NCBI RefSeq assembly: GCF_030272615.1
Contig: NC_081409.1
Span: 22,632,260-22,696,259, forward strand
Origin: Cryptomeria japonica
Taxonomy: Eukaryota; Streptophyta; Pinopsida; Cupressales; Cupressaceae
Direction of reading: 5' to 3'
DNA length: 64,000 bases
This document shows, in pieces, positions 23,945 to 34,567 of the stretch. Both the position numbers and the translations under genes were made by a program. Each line of letters starts with the position of its first letter. The first letter of the stretch is position 1. The notes beneath the pieces were generated by a model. That model made no database searches and was not told where the DNA came from. It saw only the letters and a list, made by a program, of their open reading frames with translations.

Positions 23945-24703
23945 TGATGGGAAGCCTTGCTGATCACAAAAAACAATCAATCATACTCAAACACTGCAAG
24001 TAATAGACATGGAAATAATGATTGGAAGCTCAAGAAATTAACAGTGAATCAATGCAACTACAGCCTATGCCAATTATGATGGAAAAAATAGAGCTTGTTT
24101 ATACAACATCAATCTTTGATATCAATAGAAACTCTATATACTTTATTCATGGTTATCACATCAGTCATTACAAAGAATTTTAGTCCACATACATTTCAGT
24201 CATAGAATATCTACAGGTTGTTGTGGCTTATGCCCATATGAGCCCAATTGATATTCACACCAATGCCTCTTAGTCGGTCTGTGTTCAATGCATAATACTG
24301 CTCTTTGACAGATTTCCCTTAATCAACCACTAGTCTTCTCTTTTTACTTTTTGGATCAACCAACTCTCCCTCTCAACTAGACCAACCCTCGATTCACCAA
24401 CAATGTGATTTCAAATAGGGGAACTTTAGTTGGTTAATGGTCACCAATGTGGTTGTGGTAACCGATTTCCACCAAGTGCCTAGGCAACCATGGCCTTGGT
24501 AACTGACTACCCCCATTTTCCTTAGCAACCATCTTGCAACATATCTTCCTGTCATAGCTATGACAAGAAGTAGGAACATTAGAAAAGTTGTCTAAAAGGA
24601 CTCTGTGATAGGAACAAAAACATAAACTAAACACAACCAAAACCAAAACTAAAAAAAATGAAACATCAAAAACCATGAAAAGAAAAAGGATGGCCCTGCA
24701 TCA
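23945..24703 (-). repeat. 3' LTR of the Gypsy element
   Basis: 759 bp, alignable along its length with 42257-42984 (for example GAATCAATGCAACTACA and ATGCCAATTATGATGG). It is directly preceded by the target-site copy TTTAT at 23940. Confidence 0.9.
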
Positions 24704-24896
24704 GACACCCTAGACAGAGAAAGAATCTTGAGCTCTTTCTCATGAGATCTAGAATAGTATGACCTAGCTTAATGATCTTTGGTTTAGTGAGCCAAGAAGA
24801 ATGCTCCACTAGACGATGCTACCACTTAACTAGATATTTGAAATATTCTTTACCCCGGGTCTTCTTCAACAATTATTGAGAAAGAATGTATTCTAT

Positions 24897-25947
24897 TTAT
24901 GATAGAGTGGAAGTAGTTCCTTGTTGTTCCAGGATAAATGGTATCTTTATCTCAACTACATCTTCTTGTCCATCTCTACATGGATAAAGATCTGCCACTT
25001 TAAAAATAGGAGATATGCCCAAATCGGAAGGCAAAGCCATTTCATATGCATTGGCAAGGAATTTTTTGAGAACTTTACAAGGACCCACTTTCTTCATCTG
25101 AAGTTTTTTGTAAACACCAGTAGGAAACCTCTCCTTTCTAATATGAGCCAAGAAAAGGTCTCCAACCTAAAAATGAAGTTCCCTATGTTTCTTATCAACA
25201 TGTTGTTTATACTGTTGATTGCTATATTCAATGTTCATATTGATGTCTTCATGGAGATCATGTATGAGTTTAGCAAACCCTTCACCTATTGCACTACACC
25301 TTTCCATACTACCAAGTTCGCTCAGCTCAAACACCCCCCTTGGATGCATACCATATATAATATAGAATGGACTAAATCCAATACTTTGATTAGGAGAATC
25401 ACTAAATACAAACTTATCTTGAGCCAAAGCTAGCTCCCAAGTACTTGGTGTTTTGCCAGCAAGACATCTCAACATATTACCAAGACTTTGATTAACAACC
25501 TCTGTTGGACCATCTATTTGGGGGTGGTAAGTAGAACTAAAACTCATATTTGTGCCCAATTCTATCCATAGGGTCCTCCAAAAATGACCCACAAACTTAG
25601 TATCCATGTTAGAGAATTCTTTTTGGAATTCCATGTAACTGTACTACTTCCTTGAAGAACAAATTTACAATGTTAGTGGCATCACTAGTTTTCTTACAAG
25701 GTATGAAATGCACCATTTTAGAAAATCGATCTACCACAACAAATATAGAATCATTGCCCCTTTGAGTGTGAGGCAAACCCAATACAAAATCCACACTCAC
25801 TGATTCCCAAGGCCGTGTTGGAATTGGAAGTGGCTGATATAGCCCAACATTTTGGCTTCTCCCTTTGGTATGTTGACAAATGCTACACCTTTCTACATAT
25901 CTTCTCACATCCAAATGCATCTTTGGACAATAATAATGAGTGCTCAA
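24897..25947 (-). pseudogene. Gypsy integrase and C-terminal region
   Basis: Two overlapping open pieces, 25947-25609 and 25634-25167, show the zinc-binding end ([15 protein letters not shown]) and the core [13 protein letters not shown] with the first Asp. Later come [15 protein letters not shown] and YHPQIDGPTEVVNQSLGNML with the last Glu; the middle Asp region (KRIL...DTKFVGHFW) spans a frame change near 25620. 25151-24897 is the C-terminal part ([24 protein letters not shown]) as in chromovirus-type Gypsy elements. No chromodomain is visible. It would insert element DNA into the genome; it is inactive as read. Confidence 0.85.
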
Positions 25948-25965
25948 CTACATATAAGTCTTATC

Positions 25966-26763
25966 CTATCCAAAGTGACCAACAATACTACCACAATGTT
26001 TTTCCTTTAACAAATTTTCTCTCATGGATCCTTTAGGAATACATAACTTATTCCCCCTAAACAATAAACTTTCTTGAACCATGAATTCCACCCATGGCTC
26101 TCTATTCCTGGCAGTTGGATTGATGCAAGCTTTAAAGGCGTCTCTAAAATATGCATCCAATTCTTTCAAACTTCCAAAATCTACACTATTAGCTTTTATT
26201 TCACAAAGCAACAAATTCTTCCTACTCAAAGCATCAACAACTCTATTCATTTACCCACGTTTATGTTTCAAAACAAAGTTAAAACTTTGGAGATACTCAA
26301 CTCAATTGGCATGTCTTTGATTCAACTTTTGTTGGTTGTTTATAAACTATAGAGCATGATTACCTGTATACACAACTTGGGTAGCAAATAATGTCTCCAT
26401 TTCTTTAAGGACTGAACCAAAGCATAAAATTCCAAATCATAAGAAGAATACTTCCTTTTAGCCTCATTTAATTTCTCACTAAAGTATGCCATTGGTTTAC
26501 CTTCTTGACCAAGGATTTCCCCAATAGCCAATCCACTAGCATCACACTCCACTTGAAACACTTTGTCAAAATTAGGCAAAACAAGAATGGGCTACTCACT
26601 TACCCTTTGTTTAAGAAATTTAAAACTTTCTTCAGGCTTCCTATTCCATTCAAAATGTTTCTTATTCCCCTCAATAGTCTCAAGGACAAGAGCAACAACA
26701 TGACTAAAATTTCTTATAAATTTTCTATAAAAACTTGCTAATCCATGAAAACTCCTTACCTCC
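25966..26763 (-). pseudogene. Gypsy RNase H and RT end
   Basis: 26579-26340 encodes the RNase H start ([20 protein letters not shown]) and [22 protein letters not shown]; 26250-25966 continues to the linker before integrase (MNRVVDALSR). Upstream to 26763 is the RT connection (RSFHGLASFYRKFI), which is cut by the gag-only element. The other side of the cut resumes at 34568. Confidence 0.85.
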
Positions 26764-27991
26764 TGTAGCGTCCTAAAATTGCGACACTTGCAATTTCGAC
26801 TGCATTTCGGTCTTCACGATGGCGACGCAACATGCAACCTGAATGGAGACCCTGAAACTTGCTCATGACACTGAAAACTGCATTTTTCAAGTACCCTGGC
26901 CTGAACCTCCTTGCACCCTGATGTCCCGGGAGGTGGGACCAGAGCGCCCAGCGCCCTGGTCCCTCAGGACTAGGGCGCCCAGCGCCCTGGTCCCTGGGTC
27001 CTATTTTGGGCCCGGTCTCCTAAGGGGCTCGAGTCTTTTTGTTTGCAATTTGGAAATTAACTTTCCCTGGTCGGCCTAAGGTCGGGAAAATCAGTCTATC
27101 AGCCCTAATTGACAAGTATATAAATGACATTTTCCTCTTTCATTCGATATGATGGAAAAGGCGTGGAAACTATACTCAAGCATTCAAGCATTCAAGCATT
27201 CCTTCAAGCAATTGATCATTTCAAGTCTCCATTCAAGGCTAAGTGTTGCATTCAAGACAAGGATTCAACCATTGAAGAGGAGATCACATACAACATATTA
27301 CTACAACATACAACATACAACATCTATACCTTCGCACATAAGGATACAAACATCCTTAGAACAAGGTATTAGTACTTGTTTGACAGTCATTTACATTTAC
27401 AGCTCTTGCTCATTTCTTGGTTAATTCCAAAACCGGGGTTTGACCTAAAGGCAAACCCCCAATCCCTAACCCCCCAATCGTCTTCGCTTTTCTGTGTGTA
27501 GGTTGCAGGTACGCGGCTGAAATTGAAGATCTGGAATCCTTGTGCAGAGACGAACAGATCCCCCTTCGTTTCGCGGATTTTTCGGAGGACCGTGGCGCCG
27601 GGCGCCATCGTCCTGGCAACTTTTGCTCAAATTTGTAGGACAGCACCGTATCGACATTTTACTGCTAATTCCAGGTCCGCAGCTTCATCCTATAACCTGA
27701 ACTCAGTTTATAAGCGAATCTTTATGACTTTCTATGCATGCTTAGCTTAATTTCCTTAACAACATTCTTTACAAAAGAGGGTAGCCTTGCTTTCCTAACC
27801 CTTGAAATTCATTTAGCATCCAATCTTGCATTGCGTGGGATTGGATCTTATGAGTTTCAACCCCTCTTTTGAATGTAAAGTCTCTCCCCTAAGTGAAAAA
27901 CCATCGAATCCTAGCGAACCTCCCTTCTCTCTCCTCGGAGTCGGAAGAGGGGAGAACAACTAGGGTTCAATCGCGATTTTTCCGCTTTACA
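26764..27991 (+). repeat. 5' LTR of the gag-only element
   Basis: TGTAGC...TTTACA, 1228 bp. It includes GC-rich palindromic blocks at about 26926-27003 (two copies of GCGCCCAGCGCCCTGGTCC) and at 27587-27613. A TATATAA box at 27117-27123 (inside AAGTATATAAATG) is a candidate core promoter, about 350 bp from the LTR start. Confidence 0.95.
27117..27123 (+). promoter_or_regulatory. Candidate TATA box in the 5' LTR
   Basis: TATATAA within GACAAGTATATAAATGACA, conserved in the other LTR at about 33688-33694. A transcription start is expected about 30 bp downstream; position inferred from the motif only. Confidence 0.5.
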
Positions 27992-27994
27992 TTT

Positions 27995-28012
27995 TGGTGA
28001 ACCCGACGTGAA
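27995..28012 (+). promoter_or_regulatory. Primer-binding site-like sequence
   Basis: TGGTGAACCCGACGTGAA starts 3 bases after the LTR end. The same sequence follows the LTR at 22288 on the other strand, so the two elements use the same primer. The tRNA was not assigned. Confidence 0.75.
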
Positions 28013-29165
28013 CATCCTTTCTGATTTTTCATGCTTAGATCTGAAAAAATTGATTACATTTCCATGTTTGATCTTTTGCAAAATTTTAGAGGTGATTGCA
28101 TAAAAACCCTAAAATTTCTTTTTAGTAATTAAACTTGTGAAATTTTTAATTGTTAATGCTTGTTTCAGATCTGCCTTTCTATTATAAATTTTCAATTCAT
28201 ATTTGTGCTTTAATTCTGAAAATTAAGTGGTTAAATGTCAAAACCCTAATTTTTGAAACCCTCTTAATTCAACCTTTGTCCGACAATTTGACCAATCAAA
28301 ACATCTCCAAATCAGCTGTAACTTTGGATTCCGCAATAAAATCACAATATCTTTCATCCCTGAAAATTTGGAAAAAAGTTGCGAGGACCGTGTTGCACTC
28401 CGAGCGCCATCGTCCCCGACATTTTTTCCAAAATTTCGGGAGCGAGATCTTGTTGTATTTTCCTGCTAAAATCCAGAATTTTGGCTGATCTTATCAATTA
28501 TAACACTTTCAAAATTACAGTCAAAGTTGGTCTTGCGATTGCTTGGTCTAAGGCTTCTAATCATTCAAAAGTCATTGAAATTAAAATTTTGTGTCAAAAT
28601 TGCATTTTTATTATCATAAATCTGAAAATTGTGTTTGCAGTCATTCGAAATTTCAGTGCTTTATTCAAATTCTTGCATTTTGTGACTTTTGAAATTAAGT
28701 GCTTAATTACAACAACTTCGATTTCCGCTTTCAAAATTGAATTTTGCGTGAAATTGAGTCAATTTTCAAATTTCAAAATTTGCATTGCTTTTGACATTCC
28801 CTCTAAAATCATAAAATTCAAAATTTCAGTTTCCCTCTCTTTTTCAAAATTCAAATTTTGCATTTTTCGACAATCTTGATAGGGTTCAATTTTGAATTTG
28901 CAACTTTAATTTGGCCTATCTACAGATCGTAAAATCACTCAATTTTTTCAGATTAGCTCTAAAATCATCATACCTTTCATCCCTGCAAATTTCGAAAAAA
29001 GTTGCAGGGACCGTGTTGCACTCCGGGCGCCACGGTCCCGGACATTTTTTCCGAAATTTCGGGAGACTGTTGTGATTGCATTTAACAGCTTAAATCCAGA
29101 AAATTGGTTGATCTTACTGAAAATTGCTACCTCTAAATTCAAAATTTTCTCTCCTTCTCTAGTGC
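28013..29165 (+). other. Leader of the gag-only element with a duplicated 170-bp block
   Basis: No ORF of note. Two related blocks, 28313-28494 and 28954-29119, share TTTCATCCCTG, GGACCGTGTTGCACTCCG, GCGCCA and ATTTTTTCC and end near TTGATCTTA. A third, shorter relative lies inside each LTR (27565-27680 in the left one). Confidence 0.8.
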
Positions 29166-32100
29166 ATGAGTTTTACAACAATAAGCCCTACTTACACTAT
29201 TCCCGTTAGACGAAGCCTTAGAATTAAGTCCTTCCAAGGTTTAACTACTGAGGAGATGGAACCTAATTTGAATAGCCTTTTTAACAAGGACATGGGTAAT
29301 TCCTCTAATCCTCCTAATGATGAAGAAGCTCTCCATGAGGTTTCTGAAGAACAACTTTCGAAATTGGATAACCAATTTGACGATTTTCGACAATGGATGT
29401 CTCAAGAATACCCTGATAGTCAAGCTCTTCCTTTAATTGAGGGTCTAAAACGTATGCTTCAAAGTGATAAGAATGGAATTGATATTTTGCGTGGTATTGC
29501 ACACATTGTGGATTCGAATGTGATGCCTATGAAAAGTTGTGCTGAAAATTTGGGTTATACACAACCTCCTACACAAGTCAATCATTCTATTCCTTTGACA
29601 ACTCCTATTGCTAGTATACCTACCTTTACATCAAACATCATGGCTACCTCTATACAAGACATTCCTCCTATGATCACCAGTCATGGGGGCAACCCTTCTT
29701 CTTCAATTAACCCTATTCCTTCATTCAATCTGACTTCTTCATTCATTCCTCCAATGAGTGTGCCTATTATATCATCACAAATGAACATGACGCAAGGGGG
29801 CAATTCATTTAATCATTCTATTCCTCCTTGTAGTGTTCCTCCTGTCCAATCATCTCCTATGACTAATTATCATAGGGTCCCACCACCTTACTCTCTACCT
29901 TCTTTTAATAACATAACACCTCCATCTCAATCTAACACATCCAATATGAACTCTTCGACTGAAGCGACCATTAACAATCTTGCACAAACTGTTTCTTCTT
30001 TACAGCAACAAATTGCCTCTATGAATCAATCTAAGTTTAGTGTGCCCACATTTGATGTTGCAAGCCCACTTTCTCTTGACATTGTCCGAGCTATTCCTCC
30101 TAAACATGTTGAAATCCCGCATTTGGAACTTTATAATGGTAAAGGAGATCCTCTAACACATGTTAAGACTTTTCAAACAATTTGTACCGATTTTGCTTAT
30201 GACCAAAGGTTGCTTGCAAAACTATTCACGAGAACATTAAGAGACAAAGCCCTACAATGGTATTGCTCATTGCCTTCTTATTCTATTACTTCTTTTGAAC
30301 AACTTGCAAATGCTTTCATTCAACAATTTCAAAACAATATAAGTCCTAAAGTTACTTTGATTGATTTAATGCATTGTAAACAAGGTGTTAAAGAAAAAGT
30401 GACTGATTTCACTGGTAGATATAAGCATTTGTATGCTCAAATTTCTTTTCCAGTGCCTGACAATGATATTCAAAGAATTTTTATTTCTAATTTACAAAAA
30501 GATATTCGAGACAAACTTCTGTTTTGTGAGTTTACTTCTTTCCAACAATTGTGCGCCACTCTTCACAATTATCAACTGACTGTGAGTCAAATGGAACAAT
30601 CACATCCTATGGCTCCGAGTGATAAGGGTGATAGCAGTCAACAACCATTTGGGAAGTTTAAACCGAACAGAGATTCCATCAAATTCAATGAAAACATCAT
30701 CAACAACAATGTGAATGCAGCATCAGGTGTGCCTCCTATTTCTAAATTTTTCAAGAAAGAAAGAAAGTATACTCCTTTGAATGAATCATTGCATAGTATT
30801 ATGAATAAGTTATTGGAACAAAATGTGCTTACTCTTCCTCCTATAAGACAAATTGATCCTGCAAAGATTACTTCACCTTATTTTGATAACAAAGCCTTTT
30901 GTCAATTTCATCGTCAGCCTTGGCATGATACTGAAAAATGTTTTTCTTTAAAGGGTAAAATTCAAGATTTGATTGATAATAATACTATCTCTGTTTCTGG
31001 AGTGAATGATAAAGGCAACACATCTGTAGCTCCTCCTAATCAAAATCTTCAGATTTTCACTGATCCATTGCCTTCTCATACCTCTAATGCGATTGAGACT
31101 AATGATTCCTCTCTCTCATCTGATGGTCTTGTGTCTATGACCCCGAATGTGATTAACTTTGTAGAGCAGCAAGAAATCCCTGAAGAACCTTCCATCACAT
31201 TTGATTCTAGCGAAACCATTAGGGCACCTGATGGTCCTTTATACATAGTTGCAAAAGTTAAGAATACACCTTGCCGTGGAGTGCTTATTGATCCTTCGTG
31301 CATGGTTAATGTTATTACTGAAGAATTTCTTTTTACTTTGCAATTGAATCAAGTGATCTATGACAAAACAGATGTGATTGTGAAATTATTTGATGCATTT
31401 TCTTCTCCTGCAATTGGTTCTATTACATTGCCTATTGAGGTCCATAACAAATCTCTTGATGTGAACTTTGCTATTATTCCATCTTCCGAACAATTTCGTG
31501 TGAAGCTTGGCTATCCTTGGCTATCTTCCATGAAAGCTATTGCTTCTCCTATTCATAAGTGTTTGAAATTTCCCCACAATGGTGAAGTTGTTACTGTCAA
31601 TCATAGTCTCTTTAAACCAGCTGAAAGAACCTCTAGTGTTCCTCTTGATTACTTTTGGCCTAAACAATTCCAATCTCTTCCTCCGCGAAGTGATCATCTT
31701 TTCAAATCTTATCAAAAGTGGAAAACAGATATGATCCTATCTCTAAGTGAACCTAGAACACCTAAACTTGACATTCCTATCATTCTTGAGAAGGAAGTTC
31801 TTCCTTTGAAAGATAAAACTAATGTCTTTCCTCAAGAAGAATCTCAACCCATCCCTATGGATGTGACTATGTCTATACCTAATAAACTTCCTAAGAGTAG
31901 ACCTATACCTCCTCGTCATGATGGACTTGGTCTTCTCCCTAAACCAAAAATTCCTCCTTTGTATGGAGCAGTTCCTCCTCCTTCTTTTTATAGAGAGAAG
32001 AGACCTTCTTCTTCTCCTATTATCCAGCCTAAGAGACCACAACCTAAACACCCAAGTGCTAAGGATGAGAACATTCCTCCTCCTCAATCTTCTCCACTTC

Positions 32101-32591
32101 CTACTAAGACTAGACGAAATCGTTCTGCACGTGAACGCCGACGAAAGCGTCGTCTTAGAGCTCAGGCAGCTGCTTCTCAAACTTTGCAATCTCCAAAAAC
32201 ACCTTCAACAAGCATTATTCCATTTTCTCCTCAGCCGGACATTGAGCCTAAATCTCCTAAACATAAGATGCATGATGGTCTTGATCCTGTGCGAGTTAAA
32301 AATCCTATTTTTATAAATCTTGATGACGATATAGATGAAAATGTTACTCCTCTTGCTTCTGATAGTGAATATGAACTTGTTGATGTTGATAACCATTTAT
32401 CTACTGAATTTTCTAAAGCACTTATTATAGCTCCTAGACAAGAACAATGTGGCTCGGAACATGAACATAGCCCTTGTTTGGATCTTGTGATAGCTCCATC
32501 TGCTGTGTTGGATGTTCCTCCTCTAGCGTGTTCCCTGCCTTCCCGAAACATTGGTCAGCAAGATCGGGGTGTAGATGACATGCTAGACTAG
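29166..32591 (+). CDS. gag polyprotein with protease-like domain, 1141 aa
   Basis: An intact ORF with no stop or frameshift. Residues 1-300 are Ser/Pro/Asn-rich with a short helical part near 60-115. Residues about 300-470 match the retrotransposon gag (capsid) domain: LELYNGKGDPLTHVKTF, then LRDKALQWYCSLP, SFEQLANAFIQQF and TDFTGRYKHLY. Around 578 is CQFHRQPWHDTEKCF, a degenerate zinc-knuckle-like motif typical of Gypsy gags of this type. Around 703-790 is a retropepsin-like domain, GVLIDPSCMVNVI and LGYPWL; active proteases have D[ST]G, here DPS. Residues 900-985 are Pro-rich, 985-1001 strongly basic (RRNRSARERRRKRRLR), and the end is acidic. Likely forms virus-like particles for its own RNA. 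ATG 29166 is the first of the long frame. Confidence 0.9.
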   Translation: MSFTTISPTYTIPVRRSLRIKSFQGLTTEEMEPNLNSLFNKDMGNSSNPPNDEEALHEVSEEQLSKLDNQFDDFRQWMSQEYPDSQALPLIEGLKRMLQSDKNGIDILRGIAHIVDSNVMPMKSCAENLGYTQPPTQVNHSIPLTTPIASIPTFTSNIMATSIQDIPPMITSHGGNPSSSINPIPSFNLTSSFIPPMSVPIISSQMNMTQGGNSFNHSIPPCSVPPVQSSPMTNYHRVPPPYSLPSFNNITPPSQSNTSNMNSSTEATINNLAQTVSSLQQQIASMNQSKFSVPTFDVASPLSLDIVRAIPPKHVEIPHLELYNGKGDPLTHVKTFQTICTDFAYDQRLLAKLFTRTLRDKALQWYCSLPSYSITSFEQLANAFIQQFQNNISPKVTLIDLMHCKQGVKEKVTDFTGRYKHLYAQISFPVPDNDIQRIFISNLQKDIRDKLLFCEFTSFQQLCATLHNYQLTVSQMEQSHPMAPSDKGDSSQQPFGKFKPNRDSIKFNENIINNNVNAASGVPPISKFFKKERKYTPLNESLHSIMNKLLEQNVLTLPPIRQIDPAKITSPYFDNKAFCQFHRQPWHDTEKCFSLKGKIQDLIDNNTISVSGVNDKGNTSVAPPNQNLQIFTDPLPSHTSNAIETNDSSLSSDGLVSMTPNVINFVEQQEIPEEPSITFDSSETIRAPDGPLYIVAKVKNTPCRGVLIDPSCMVNVITEEFLFTLQLNQVIYDKTDVIVKLFDAFSSPAIGSITLPIEVHNKSLDVNFAIIPSSEQFRVKLGYPWLSSMKAIASPIHKCLKFPHNGEVVTVNHSLFKPAERTSSVPLDYFWPKQFQSLPPRSDHLFKSYQKWKTDMILSLSEPRTPKLDIPIILEKEVLPLKDKTNVFPQEESQPIPMDVTMSIPNKLPKSRPIPPRHDGLGLLPKPKIPPLYGAVPPPSFYREKRPSSSPIIQPKRPQPKHPSAKDENIPPPQSSPLPTKTRRNRSARERRRKRRLRAQAAASQTLQSPKTPSTSIIPFSPQPDIEPKSPKHKMHDGLDPVRVKNPIFINLDDDIDENVTPLASDSEYELVDVDNHLSTEFSKALIIAPRQEQCGSEHEHSPCLDLVIAPSAVLDVPPLACSLPSRNIGQQDRGVDDMLD

Positions 32592-33334
32592 TTACATTAG
32601 CATAGCAGATTCTCTTCTCCTCTCTTTTGTTACTTCTTCTATATGTTATTCTCATTCTTCTATTTGTTGTCCTTAGTGTTGTCTACTTGAGGACGATGCA
32701 AAGCATTGAGATCTCTCGATCTCTCTCATGTTGACTCAAAAGACACATGTGTTCCCTTCTTCTAGGTGACCTTCCTTGATTGGGGAATGAAGAACAATTA
32801 TGCATACATACATATGATATATATACATGAATTATCATACAGCATACTGACCCCGAGGAAAGCGAAGTCACCTCGTGCTTTGTGTTTTGTGTCTATTATC
32901 CTTGGGTTTATCTCACACTTGGGGGCTAAATCCTTGCGATAACGTGCTCCTTTCTCATTTCTTATATGTATCACTACGTTAAAACAATCACCCCCGGTGA
33001 GGCGTGTGCGATCGCTTTAACGTAGGGGGGCATACATCCCGTTCATATCTTTTCAAGATACTTGAAAATTTCTTGGTAAATTTAACCTTGCCTTGAAAAT
33101 TTTTGATATCTTTCTTGCATGACTCATAGTGAGGGAACCTTACTACTCACAGTCATGGTTCTCCCTCGTGATCTTCCCTTTTACTTTGTCAATCGAAGTC
33201 GTAAGATCCTTAGTCCACTGGGGGCTTGGTGTGTCTTGCCTCCTTGACGTGGTGAAAGTCTTTCAATGTTGTTTCCTTGTACTTTACCAGAAGTATGAGC
33301 GTACGCTTATACTCCCGCTAAAGTGGGGGCTAAA
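32592..33334 (+). other. 3' untranslated region and polypurine tract
   Basis: 743 bp without a supported ORF. The polypurine tract AAAGTGGGGGCTAAA (33320-33334) abuts the right LTR. Two similar stretches lie upstream, CTTGGGGGCTAAAT (32918) and ACTGGGGGCTTGG (33219), plus a G-run at 33025. Confidence 0.7.
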
Positions 33335-34562
33335 TGTAGCATCCTAAAATTGCGACACTTGCAATTTCGACTGCATTTCGGTCTTCACGATGGCGACGCA
33401 ACATGCAACCTGAATGGAGACCCTGAAACTTGCTCACGACACTGAAAACTGCATTTTTCAAGTACCCTGGCCTGAACCTCCTTGCACCCTGATGTCCCGG
33501 GAGGTGGGACCAGAGCGCCCAGCGCCCTGGTCCCTCAGGACCAGGGCACCCAGCGCCCTGGTCCCTGGGTCCTATTTTGGGCCCGGTCTCCTAAGGGGCT
33601 CGGGTCTTTTTGTTTGCAATTTGGAAATTAACTTTCCCTGGTCGGCCTAAGGTCGGGAAAATCAGTCTATCAGCCCTAATTGACAAGTATATAAATGACA
33701 TTTTCCTCTTTCATTCGATATGATGGAAAAGGCGTGGAAACTATACTCAAGTATTCAAGCATTCAAGCATTCCTTCAAGCAATTGATCATTTCAAGTCTC
33801 CATTCAAGGCTAAGTGTTGCATTCAAGACAAGGATTCAACCATTGAAGAGGAGATCACATACAACATATTACTACAACATACAACATACAACATCTATAC
33901 CTTCGCACATAAGGATACAAACATCCTTAGAACAAGGTATTAGTACTTGTTTGACAGTCATTTACATTTACAGCTCTTGCTCATTTCTTGGTTAATTCCA
34001 AAACTGGGGTTTGACCTAAAGGCAAACCCCTAATCCCTAACCCCCCAATCGTCTTCGCTTTTCTGTGTGTAGGTTGCAGGTACGCGGCTGAAATTGAAGA
34101 TCTGGAATCCTTGTGCAGAGACGAACAGATCCCCCTTCGTTTCGCGGATTTTTCGGAGGACCGTGGCGCCGGGCGCCATCGTCCTGGCAACTTTTGCTCA
34201 AATTTGCAGGACAGCGCCGTATCGACATTTTACTGCTAATTCCAGGTCCGCAGCTTCATCCTATAACCCGAACTCAGTTTATAAGTGAATCTTTATGACT
34301 TTCTATGCATGCTTAGCTTAATTTCCTTAACAACATTCTTTACAAAAGAGGGTAGCCTTGCTTTCCTAACCCTTGAAATTCATTTAGCATCCAATCTTGC
34401 ATTGCGTGGGATTAGATCTTATGAGTTTCAACCCCTCTTTTGAATGTAAAGTCTCTCCCCTAAGTGAAAAACCATCAAATCCTAGCGAACCTCCCTTCTC
34501 TCTCCTCGGAGTCGGAAGAGGGGAGAACAACTAGGGTTCGATCGTGATTTTTCCGCTTTACA
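33335..34562 (+). repeat. 3' LTR of the gag-only element
   Basis: 1228 bp. I count 16 differences from the left LTR, all transitions and no indel. Followed by the target-site copy CCTCC at 34563-34567. Confidence 0.95.
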
Positions 34563-34567
34563 CCTCC

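Larger units (their letters stand above)
26764..34562 (+). mobile_element. Young gag-only LTR element (TR-GAG type)
   Basis: A complete 7799-bp insertion: LTR 26764-27991, primer-binding site 27995-28012, leader to 29165, one ORF 29166-32591, 3' untranslated part, polypurine tract 33319-33334, LTR 33335-34562. The exact 5-bp target-site duplication CCTCC lies at 26759-26763 and 34563-34567. Both LTRs are 1228 bp with no indel. The single ORF ends after gag and a protease-like domain, and no RT, RNase H or integrase is present on either strand. It fits the plant class of terminal-repeat retrotransposons with a GAG domain (TR-GAG), which depend on polymerase from other elements. It lies in the Gypsy RT, opposite strand. 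Confidence 0.93.

Noticed and set aside
23551-23980. Several overlapping Tyr/Ile/His/Cys-rich ORFs on both strands
   Set aside because: They are translations of the TATG/TACA microsatellite, which lacks stops in most frames.
31743-32189. Minus-strand Arg-rich ORF and plus-strand Leu-rich ORF (31918-32316)
   Set aside because: Shadows of the intact gag-only ORF in other frames.
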